A DNA stretch of 64,000 nt, taken from Lumbricus rubellus. Its lineage: Eukaryota; Annelida; Clitellata; Crassiclitellata; Lumbricidae. The stretch is taken from contig OX243815.1 of assembly GCA_945859605.1 (NCBI GenBank), forward strand, positions 39,605,959-39,669,958. Reading direction: 5' to 3'. Shown one piece after another: positions 40,090 through 51,200 of this stretch. The translations under genes and the position numbers were made by a program. The notes under the pieces are model-generated. The model was not told where the DNA came from and did no database searches. It worked only from the letters and a program-made list of their open reading frames with translations. The first letter of the stretch is position 1; every line of letters begins with the position of its first letter.

Positions 40090-40586
40090 AGGGCTTAAAG
40101 TGTGGCAGGTCGGTCATGGACGGCGTACTGGCACTTATTTTTCAAATCTCTATGCTGTCCTGCCACTTATTTGGCCAGCACACCTGAAAATGCATGGGGC
40201 GTCCAGCGCCTGGCACTTCTTTTGGAAAGGTAAGGGGCACTTCTTTTTTGGTGTTTGAGTGTCTTGTGAAGGTTTGCGATGAATCCGATGGATGAAAAGC
40301 TGTTTAAAGCTTCATGTCTTTTAGATGATGTCTATAATAATTATAGTGGCTTAATTTATTTCAAGATGTTGGTTGATTACCGGTACACATTCAAACTGTC
40401 TCTCTGCCGAAGTCACTTTTGGGATCTATATTAAGAGTTCAAGACAGACCTGTGTTTTAGCTAGGTTGTACGATACTCCAATTAATAGGCCTACTGTGTT
40501 GGCCAATATGTGGCAGGACGGCGTTCAGATTTTAAAATAAGTGCATGGACGCCGTCCATGACCATCCACCCACACTTTAAGCCCTG
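40090..40586. mobile_element. Inverted-repeat element, AGGGCTTAAAGTGTGG termini
   Basis: The left end AGGGCTTAAAGTGTGG and the complementary right end CCACACTTTAAGCCCT bound 497 bp. A shared GGTCATGGACGGCGT block lies just inside. No target duplication was resolved. A solitary copy of the terminus lies at about 46195 in sacsin-like intron 1. Confidence 0.65.
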
Positions 40587-40643
40587 AGTACAGTGAGTAG
40601 TAGCCTACAGTTACACAGTAACTGTAGTCAACTTCCCAGACAT

Positions 40644-41357
40644 CATGGGCGCCCGCAATTAGGGGCAAGGGGGGCACTTGCCCCCCCCCCCCCCTGGAAA
40701 ACTGAAACTTATTTTTTAACTACTACTTTTGGGTTTTTAACAAATTTCTTCGCATTAAAGCACTAATGATATGAAAGTTGCACACAGTGAAAGTCAGAAA
40801 TCTATGTTTAGAAATCTCTGTACATGTAGATATAAACATGCTCTTAATTTTTTGCCTTACATTACACATTGTTAAAAGCTGGAACCGTGACCATTGGCTG
40901 TTAACCCTCAGGCAGGCGCCTTGCAAATAGTATTTCTTTAAATCGATTATGGCCTACTTGATTGGAATCTCGCTGTCATGCAACCTTTCACAACTGCACA
41001 AAATTAAGTATCAATAGAAGTAGCTAGAAGAACACTTGCACCTTGAAAATTGACACCTATTTTTTGTTCATTTATTCATTCATTCAATGGGCTTATAATG
41101 TTACAGCGCCGCTTCAGGAACCCACTTTTAACATCTACTTTTTAAAAAATGCTTCGCACTAAAGAAACTATTCATATCAAAGCTGATACACAAAACGAAA
41201 CTGAAAATTTTGCATTAAGAAACCTCATTGAAAAATACTCGTGTTCCTTATTTCCAGCTTTGCATTTTTCAAGCACTTGCTACTAAAACATTTACGGTAA
41301 CTGATCACCCCAAAAAAAATTGCCCCCCCCCCGCAAAAATTTCTGCGGGCGCCCATG
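40644..41357. mobile_element. hAT-type non-autonomous element, CATGGGCGCCCGCA termini (714 bp)
   Basis: The inverted ends are CATGGGCGCCCGCA and TGCGGGCGCCCATG. A perfect 8-bp duplication, CCAGACAT, lies at 40636-40643 and 41358-41365. C/G-homopolymer runs lie just inside both ends. No transposase was found. Confidence 0.92.
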
Positions 41358-41365
41358 CCAGACAT

Positions 41366-42021
41366 GACAATCTGTATGCTATTGCATGAATTTCGAGAAC
41401 ATGCGGCTAACTATCTCGTGCATAACGTCCAACATTCCATGCTCTCTACAAATATTTATATGCGATACGAATATATAGGCCTAGGCCTAGCTACTGTAAC
41501 CTGTTCGTGTCTCTTATACGGACATGCTCACATTGCTCAGCCTCAGGCTGCTTTTGAGGGCAAATGCTCTTTTAAAAAAAGACTCTACGTCTACATACAC
41601 AAAGACAGCGAGACATTTACTTTAATTAGTAAGGGAATAGCCTGCATGGCGGTCATTGAAGTAACCAGATCATAGGTGATTTATGCTCATAATAGGCTAT
41701 CTGGCCTCCACGTGCGGGCGCCCATCGTCGGTTAATATTGCTGCCTTTGCGAGCGATGTTGTAGAGCAGTTGCTTGCATGCAACAGACAATTAACTATCG
41801 ATTGAGCGCACGTGCTCTCTTGCGCCCACACACCGCCACCGGTGCATCGCCTCAGAACGCCACCGAGACGCGCTCGGTAGATGCGCGTGTGATTGTACGG
41901 TGTTGTATGCGCAATGCGCATGTGGTACGTTGGAAACACGACAGAACGCCGCCATTGTTAGGAAGAGGGTGTAACTTAACTGAGCTCAGTAGGCCTACGG
42001 GCACTTCTATTGTAAGCCTAC
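41366..42021. other. Spacer, no gene recognised
   Basis: Only short frames without family similarity, and TAGGCCTAGGCCTA motifs near 41475. Confidence 0.5.
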
Positions 42022-42355
42022 GTGTATAGTAGGGTGGAGTGAACGCATTAGGCACATTTAAAAAAATTACATTTCTTTTCGCCCTGGTGTGGAAAAGTTG
42101 TATTTCAGTGTTAGTTATAACATGTTGAAATATTATAAATCTAAAATTATTTTTTTATGCTGCCCCAGCACAACTGAAGTTCTACGCGTTTCAGGCTTGG
42201 AAATTGCTAAGCGTAATATTGCTAAATGCACTTTGTTACTCTTCTATGAAGCAGTTTATTGATTCGAAACTCAGATTTGGTGTTAAATGTTTTCAGCAAT
42301 TTCCGTGATGCAATTCGTGCACCAATAAATCCATCTCTTGCCACGGCCGCTTCAG

Positions 42356-43510
42356 TCACCAGTCGAGTATACATCGTTCTGTTCCTTGCGTATGACAAGG
42401 GAACTGAGCAATTTCTGAAACTTGTTCTGCAACATTCGACTTTACCCACTCTTCTACTTGGGCGTTCGAACGGCTGTTGAGAAGAGGTGGCTCGTATCTG
42501 TCAATTTCTTGCCAGTCGACAAGTTCCGTATAGTCACTAGTGTTAAAGTTGAGTCGTCGAACTCTAAATTCTCGGATGCGCGTTGATGAAGCATTTTCGT
42601 GTCTTGCTGCGAGAATTATCATTCTCCACAGATGCTTCGATCCCTCCGTGCATGCAGACTTTGTCTTTATGTGGAACCACATTGGTGCATAGACTGACAT
42701 CACAAAATGTAGCCAGTGTCACCAGGTTATCTGTGGGAGTTTCAGTGGTCATGTATAATCTCAGTATACGATTGGCTAGAGTGACAGGATCCTGGCTCTG
42801 CAAAGCAAGATCAGAACCACACGCACCTATGGCAACAGCAGTACAAATGCCATACAGGTGCTTCTGATTCGTACTGAGTTCAATTGATTCCTTGTTTGGA
42901 CACATGGTCAGAGGTATTGGCACATAGACTACAACCGGCAGTGTCTCGCAGCCGCAGTTCACCAGAGCCCTGCCAATATCGCCGAAAAAATCTTTTGGGC
43001 CGTAGGTCCCTCCGTCTAATTTCTGCTAGCTCATTTGCATGGAGCATGCATACGAACCAGTGGATTGGTCTCTGGAACTTCCTTTCAAAAAGACTTATAA
43101 CACCCCGATCGCACCAGTGTTTACATTGGTACCGTCGCAACCTATGACAACAATGTTGGAAGTATCAACATCATTGTCAAGGAAAAATGTACAAATAGCC
43201 TTGTGGATACTTTTGGATGTTCTATTATCAGGAGTTACAATGTCCTATAGATATTCTGCATTGGGTTCCTGTACCAGACGTATGTGTTCCTTCACAACAA
43301 TTTTGGGATATGATTTCTTACCCCTCTTCACTTGAGTTCTAGTTTTATCCTTTCTGCCATCGAAGTAGGCCTAGGCCTATATTCCACAGAGCCGCTTCGT
43401 CAGTGATGTACATGTACTTTGCAACTCCTTTCTCTTTCTTTTCCTTTCCCTGCGCACTTTGCTTCTGTCTATGACCATGGCACAGTTCTTGCCAGTTACT
43501 AAACCAACAT
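42356..43510 (-). pseudogene. Broken transposase of the 2.3-kb element
   Basis: Leftward frames carry, in order, LQDVGLVTGKN with VIDRSKVRRERKR, then RPIHWFVCMLHANEL, then STNQKHLYGICTAVAIG and ANRILRLYMTTETPTDNL, then VYAPMWFHIKTKSACTEGSK. I know these blocks, in this order, from a family of transposon-derived proteins that is widespread in cnidarians and arthropods. The blocks are spread over different frames with internal stops, so several frameshifts have destroyed the gene. Confidence 0.65.
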
Positions 43511-43543
43511 CTTGCAAAACCCTGTGGCAAGAGCCGCAGCGCA

Positions 43544-43945
43544 TACATACATACATACATACATACATACATACATACATACATACATACATACATACAT
43601 ACACACATACATACATACATACATACATACATACATACATACATACATACATTACATACATACATATGTACGTAACTACATACATACATACATACATACA
43701 TATGTACGTAACTACATACATACATACATACATACATACATACATACATACATACATACATACATACATACATACATACATACATACATACATACATACA
43801 TACATACACACACACATACATACATACATACATACATACATACATACATACATACATACATACATACATACATACATACATACATACATACATACATACA
43901 TACATACATACATACATACATACATACATACATACATACATACAT
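43544..43945. repeat. CATA microsatellite
   Basis: (CATA)n array with TATGTACGTAACTA interruptions at about 43660-43715. It lies inside the 2.3-kb transposon, next to the N-terminal transposase remnant. Confidence 0.96.
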
Positions 43946-44362
43946 GGTAACTGCTGGCTAGTATAATGCTTACTATTGTGGAGCGTTAAAATTTAGCACA
44001 ACCTCCATGTTTCTTTACAATGACGATTGACGAATATACTGGTGCCCTACTCTATTTGAATGGGGAATATACTGATGCCCTACTCTATTTGAATGAGGAA
44101 TATACTGGTGCCTTGCTTTGTTTGACATTTAATGATAGTTTAGGATGTCATTAAAGTTTCTGAACAATATGAAAAAATTATCTTCAAAATGCTCAAAAAC
44201 CACTTAAATCACATGAACTTCGAGAGTCTTGGGGCAGCACAAGAAATTTTATTTTTATTTTGCAAAAATTTGTGTGTGATGTACATGATACAATTCAACT
44301 TTGCTACACCAGGGCATATTGAAATTCAGACATTAATTTTTTCACTCCACCCTAGTGTATAG

Positions 44363-45277
44363 CCTGCGATAATACGAACGGATTCTTCTATTCATGTCTT
44401 TGAGTCGTCTGCACGATTCTGCAATAACTACAGGCGTCAGCCGATCACGTTTGACAAGTGAGTTATGTTTTTGTCTGACTTTCTGGAAGCCAAGACTGTT
44501 TTAGTTTCGGTTTCGGTTTCCGAAAAAAATAATTATGGAAACCAGCTGCTAGGCTACTTAATTAGGCCTACTTCCGCTCAGATCTAGTAGCTATTAGCTT
44601 CTGCGTTGGGGTAATTCATATATGGCCTAGGCCATAATGTCATTTAGAAACGATAAACTCCAAATTTGGACATTAAAGTGGTAAGGTCCACACTTGAATC
44701 TTTTGAGCACAGGAGTAATTTCAACGACGATTTGTCCATAAACCTACGGTTGCCATAATTATAGAATCGAGTATAGGCTATATTTCCGTTTAGCCTATCG
44801 GCCTATACCATAGGCCTATACCGAGATCCTGGCCACGTCGTAAATAGATAATTAGACCCTACAATTCGGAGGTCTAATGATAGAAAACGGAAATAACGTA
44901 GCCCATAGGCTATTTTAGCATTGTGGAAGTTCGAGCCATAGGGACAACCAGATAACCTTGCGTGGCAGAGCGACAGAACGTCATGATAATGGACCAATTA
45001 TTATTTTAAGACAAGACGTACGGATGCCTAAGTAAAGGCTAATGTATTATATCTCCATGATAATTAATGGACTAGTTATTATTTTAAGACTCGACAGATG
45101 CTGTATTTAAAGGCTGATGTCCTATTCTACATTAATTTACAGATGCAGCTTTTCTTGAGAGCAACAAAGAGTAGAATTCTGGAGAGCACCGAGGTTGAAA
45201 TGCTGATCTAACTTTGCCGACGACTTCGTATTGACATCAGTTCCGTGATTTAGAAGTCTGCAGGTGGTTCGGAGGAC
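44363..45277 (+). promoter_or_regulatory. 5' flank of the sacsin-like gene
   Basis: AT-rich sequence without a recognisable transposon. Two adjacent imperfect copies of a block of about 65 bp (about 44983-45047 and 45056-45120; shared TTATTATTTTAAGAC and AAAGGCT.ATGT) lie 160-300 bp before the start codon. Confidence 0.35.
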
Positions 45278-45290
45278 ATGGCTAATCAGG
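45278..45290 (+). CDS. SACS-like: Sacsin-like exon 1 (13 nt coding)
   Basis: ATGGCTAATCAGG then donor GTAAGA. It has a purine at -3 and G at +4 around the ATG. It joins exon 2 in phase 1 to give MANQE before QFNDGI. Confidence 0.65.
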
Positions 45291-48200
45291 GTAAGATATT
45301 GTGCATACAAATCGGTAGCTTAACCATGAATTATTCTGGTCAGTACATCGTTATTATTAGTTAGGAAGCGCGTTTGAGGATAACATAGGCTAATAATTTT
45401 TATCATATTGAGATGTGCAAAGAAGTCATTACTTTGACCTAACACAAGCAAAGGTACAAACCGTACAATGGTATTGGACCCACATAATTATTCCAACAAT
45501 AACCAAAAGTTCATGGCAGTGTTCAATGATTTCGATCTATAACAGTCCCCTGCTTGGGGGGATTCGATTCTGGTGAAGGGGCGAGAAAAGTCCGTTTTGA
45601 CAGGACATTTTGGATGGACGGCTATTATAATAGGTCGCCGACGACATCTTCATCCGCAAAATATTCTGACGACCTTGTTTATAGTCATTTGGTAAAAAAA
45701 TTCTGATAAGTCTACCATTTCCGCTACTGAAAAACTGATGAGCTCTTTGTTAGTCTTTCGGTTGAAATCTCCAGAAAATAAAGATAATATGCCATTTTCG
45801 CTGCTCAAATGACTGATGACTTTTAGTCTGTCTTTCTGTTTTACCAAAATTTACCAAGAAGTCCATAGTCTACAATTCATGGATACAAGGCCGCTCGGTT
45901 TTTATGGGGGGTTCCTACACATTGACTTTATTTGGGGAAGCGTACATGCTTACATGTATACAACACCTCGTGCCTTTTCTTGGGGGGACGTCTAGATTAA
46001 CACTAGTTAATGGAGAATGGTTGGAATGCTTGACCTGTAGGCCTAACGTGAAGTGTACGAACCTCGTCCGATGAGGTCCTCAATGAAGTCCTTTCTCGCA
46101 ATTCATCTGCGCCATATTTGATGTTCTGTCGTATATCATGGCCATACGACGAGTGCACTTACTGTATGAGCTTTGGAAGCAGGGTAATCATGCAGGGCTT
46201 AAAGTGTGGCACCGAGGGTAATATCAAATTCAGATGTAGCCTATTGCATTGGGGCCTATGAATTGACAGATGAACATTTAAGGGTTGCAAGGTGTTGTAG
46301 CAAAAATCTGTAGGCTACATCGGAGCCTGCGATCTCTCGCTCAATCACCCATTTTCCTTTCGTTACTGGTAGGCCTACAGCTGTGTTCCTTAACGCTTAT
46401 GTTTTGACTTGTTTTGGATATTTTTACAAAATGCATTTTGCAGAACAATTCAATGACGGCATAATTCTGCCGACGCTGATCAGGCAGCTTAAAGCAATTC
46501 TTCACGAGTATCCTGACGACGGACAAATACTGAAAGTGAGTATTTGTTGCACGACTTTATAATTATAATTACTTAGCCTACATCTACATGTGCAAACTTT
46601 TGAGCAGGGCATGAGGGGTATTGCTACCATGCAGGCCCAGGGGCGGATACAGAACTTTTTGAAGAAGGCCCAAAATATTTGGTCTCTGGTAAAAAAAATA
46701 CTTTGGTCTTTCGCGGAAAAATCTGATGACCTTCTTTTGGTCGTTTGCTACTTTTTCTCTCTCACCTTTCCCACGCTGCATTGATTGAAAGCTTGTTGAA
46801 ACCTGATGGGGGCCACGCCCTGTGCAAATCTCGGAATGGGGGATGGCAGGATTGCCCCTGGATCCTTCTCTATGCAGGCATACGCCTACAGTATGATCGG
46901 AAACTATCTGCTCTTCTACATGGCTTTCACGCCCAGAACAGGGAGGGGTCAGGCTATCAAAGCGCGGTTTTTTAAATGCTTAAATACAGTATAGGCCTGC
47001 ACAGCAATTTTACAATTTATCGTCTTTGAAAGACATAGTGCATAAATTTTGCATAGGAACTCATACAAAATGCGGAGGACGCAGGGGCTCGGAGAATCGT
47101 ATTTCTGCTCGACACGACCTTTTATCCAGCGCGAAAAGAAAGCCTGCACCATTCAGGCTTAGCCGCTTACCAGGTAAAGTTAAGTTCATTATAGGCTATA
47201 ATATTATGTAAGGTAACTGACTAGTCTGACTTCATTAGGAAAAGCGATCCCATGCAGGTAATTATTTTTATGGGTTTAGCCTACATTTTTCAAAAAGTTT
47301 AATTAAAAAACCTAAATTGAACTTTAGTTTTGAAAGAAGATACCGATGATGACATCAACAAGAATGATCACGTAGCCGACTGGTATTTAGTAGGCTAGGT
47401 CTACATAAATTGTAGGCTATATAACACCGTGATTATGAATTTATGACTGTGGTATTAGGCCCTATATGATGTTATAGGCCTAATTATATTGTGAGTTTTA
47501 GAAAACAAATCATGTGCAATTTTGAGACGACACCCATTGAAAAGATCGCCCGAAATTGTTTTCTGGCAACGCCTCTTCCTAAAAACTTCGCTCTGCTAGG
47601 TTTATCTTCTTTCAAATAATTAAGTTGTCTACCAACCTCCGTTACGAACTTCCTGTCTTTTTTCGCCTTTTTCCAACAAAAGGTTGGAAACCATTCTTTT
47701 CCATAGCGGTTATATGTCGTCTGGTCGGGAGCGCCTCCGAAGAGTGTCTCTTAAAGTGGCGCTGTATAAATTTACAATTACTGTTACGATGTTAGGCTTG
47801 TAATGTATAATAGGCCTACTATATTACTATAGGGTCCAGCTTTGTACGTCTACAACGACGCCATATTCACAGCTGATGACTGGAGGGGCATTCGAATGCT
47901 AAACGACAGCGTCAAGCAAAAAGACCCAATGAAAGTTGGACGATTTGGACTCGGTTTCAAATCCGTATTTCATCTGACTGGTAGGCAATCATTAAACCAT
48001 TCTTTTCTGAATTAAAGACCAAGTTTATTAAAGAACAATATTGCAAACTAGTACTTAATTGTCATGTATTGGAAATGAGCCTTTGGCTGTTAAATCTGTT
48101 TTATTCGGATTTTATTTTTTATCAAGTGAATGCCAATTTAGATCTATAGGTTCGGCAGGAGTAGGCCTAAATGACATCTGATACTCTTTCAGATCTGCCC

Positions 48201-51200
48201 AGCATCTTCAGCGGAGATGGAATTGGATTTCTTGACCCACACGAGCAGTTCTTCCAAAGAATAAGTGGTGGAAATAGTTATCCCACTTCTTCATTTCAAT
48301 GGAACTTAAACACAGACAGAGACGTCATCAATAGTCTTGAAGACCAGTTCCTACCATTTCATCAGGACCTTTTTGAAGCAACAGGACAAACATTCTCTAA
48401 TGGATACTTTAATGGAACAATGTTTCGCTTTCCACTGAGAATCGATGGAATGCACTCAGATCTATGCGACACTAAATACGATGCTATAAAAGTACGAAAA
48501 TTGTTCGGCTCATTGGAAACAGATGCGCATGTGATGCTGCTCTTCCTAAAAAGTCTAGAATGCATCGAGGTTTACGAGAAAACATCACAGACGGCAAGCC
48601 CCACGAAAATCATGTCCATCAGCATGGCAGAAAGTCTATCTGGGTCTATCTGTTATCTAAGGGAAGCAAGTGAAGCGGTGAGTGCAAACAGGCTTCAACT
48701 GATAAACCAGATCAAAGCCCACAGAGATGGTAGCATGATAGATCCAGTCTCCATCATTTATTCCCTGAATGTTGAATTCAAAAATCATCTGAACAATACT
48801 CCAACTGAAACCAGTGAGTGGCTGGTGTCTCAATATTATGCAGGACAGTCAGAACTAGACATCAGCGACACCCTTGGATTGCTGCCATGGGTCGGCGTGG
48901 CATTACCAGTACAAGAAAACGCTGGAACGCCTTCGTATTTGACGGTACCAAAGGGTCGCATATTCTGCTTTCTTCCGCTTCCATCGGAAGAGGCAAACAC
49001 TACTGGATTGAGGGTGCACGTCAATGGCTACTTCGCAGTTGATTCAAACAGAAGACATCTGAAATGGCCAACAGCCGATCAGAATATCGACCAGCTGACA
49101 GACAAAGACCTGATCTGGAATGAGTTCTTAGTCAAGAAATTGCTAGTGAAGGCTCTGGTGAAGTTGACTTTGCATGTTGCTAATCCAGAAAACAAATTGC
49201 GACATGATCTCATATTCGACATCATTCCGGAGCAATTGACACCACAGTGGAAATACCTAGCAGAAGAATTCTACAGGCAGCTTCCCAGTCTGGATATATT
49301 TCATTCACCAGCTGGAGGTGGACAATGGATGAACAGCATGAATGCAGTGTTTGATAACATCGAAGACAAATCTGAACTCCAGGTTCTAATCAGACGCGTT
49401 TTACTTCAGAATCAGACGGGACTCGTTTCTGCACCTCTCTTTCTAAGCAAGCATTTTGAAAAGCAGATAGCTCCACAACTTGTTTGCAAGTCTCTGAAAG
49501 CGGTTCAGAACAAACTTTCTCTGAATGACCATGATAAATTGCTGCTATTGGAGTACCTACTTGGCAATCTGGAAAGCGTCGGAGATCTGGTTGGTGCCAA
49601 CCTTCTGCCACTTGAAGATGGTTCTTGGACCGATTTTAAACGATTCCAACACGAAGAGGATGTATACATTGACTCAAAAGATCATCCGAGATCACTTCTT
49701 CCTGGACTAGAAAATTTGTTTCTGCGATCAGGTATCCAGATGTTTGAAGCACTTCAGAACCTTGCACAATCAAGTGAGTTGTGTTCTTGCTTGTTCCTTG
49801 AATTGTTACTAAACGCTCAGTACAATATTTCGATAGCTTTATTCAACGTTATGACACACGTTTACACGTTTATGTCTTTTGTTGTTTTAAAATAAATCAA
49901 TTTGTCTAGTTTGCAGAAAATTCCATTTCTACACGTGTTAAAAGCTATATTCAAAAATAATTGCCAACACTTTGTAGCTAAAAACAAATAATATCGTAGC
50001 CTACGTTTATGTCTTTTAATGCTTTAAAACAAATTGCAGGAAATGCAACTTCCACACGTGTTAAAAGCTATATTCAAAAATAATTACTAGCAGGCCCACT
50101 TTTGTAGCTAAAAACAAATTGTAGTTTATTTTACAAGTTATTGTCTTTTGTATTTTTATGTAGAGATCACACAACTCGTATTCTTAAGCGAATCATCGGT
50201 TCCGTGCTTGCTACGTTCAATATTTCCTGCTGACTGGAGAAACAAAGCTCAAGCTGAACTCAGCGAAGCACCTCATCTGTCCGCTTCCTGGATCGATATA
50301 CTGTGGGGCTATTTGAACATTTACTTTCCATCTGACTTGAAGAACTTTGAAGACTTGCATATAATTCCACTCGACGAAAGACATGTCATTCCACTCAATG
50401 GCGCGAGAGCTGCAGTGATGGTATCTAACCATCGTGGTACAACACTTCAAGCAGACGTTGCTGACGTCATGAAAAAGTTGGACATCCAAATCATAGACGT
50501 TCTGTCATCGTCTATTCGAAGTCATCCGTGCGTTTTTGGAAAGTATATCTACTTGCCGAATGCAACAAATGACGGCCTCTTTGGCTCCATTAGAAAGTTA
50601 CAGGAAAGTAAACACCAAGGTGTAGATTATACGCGATTAGATAATTCAGAAAAGAAAGTGTTGAAGAGTTTTGTAACATCTGGTCTAGCAGGACTGTCTT
50701 CTGAAGTGACAACAAACAGAGACATTCTCTTGTCGATGCCTATTTTTCAGACAGTGGAAGGAAGTGGTGGATTTGTTCAGTCCCAGTTTGTGTCTTTGAA
50801 TGACGTGAACCAGGCAGCTCCTACAGACGCCAAGCTACCTGTTGATCTGCCTCAGAGGTTGCTGGACCTAGGTGAAATTCTGGTGCAAAATCTTGCAGAA
50901 CAACTCGGAATAAAGAGATTTACCACAGCGGAATTGTTAGAAGAGCTGGTGCTTCCTGCCATCGCTGAAGGAAGATATGAGAAAGAAGATGTCATTAGAC
51001 TCATGGCCTATGTATTCGACAATTTCTCTAATTACCATAAATCAAGCCGCACGTTTTTGTCTGTTGTTAGAAATGTACAATTTATTGAGAAACGTGATGG
51101 CAGCCTAGCCGTAGCTCGTGACCTGTTTGATCATTGTGACAAAACCCTACAATTGTTGTTTTCCGGAGCTGACTTGTTTGCTGTGGGAGAATTTGCTGAT

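Larger units (their letters stand above)
42030..44354 (-). mobile_element. 2.3-kb DNA transposon with decayed transposase
   Basis: Inverted termini are TAGGGTGGAGTGAA and TTCACTCCACCCTA. A perfect 8-bp duplication, GTGTATAG, lies at 42022-42029 and 44355-44362. The ends and target length fit hAT-like transposition, although I cannot assign the transposase to hAT from sequence alone. It contains a (CATA)n array and three 33-bp tandem repeats (about 44031-44128). Confidence 0.88.

Noticed and set aside
46627..46890. Possible small transposon starting CAGGGGCGGATACAG in sacsin-like intron 2
   Set aside because: A candidate complementary end (GCCCCTGGATCC near 46852) and repeated ATGCAGGC were seen, but they do not line up as termini plus target duplication.
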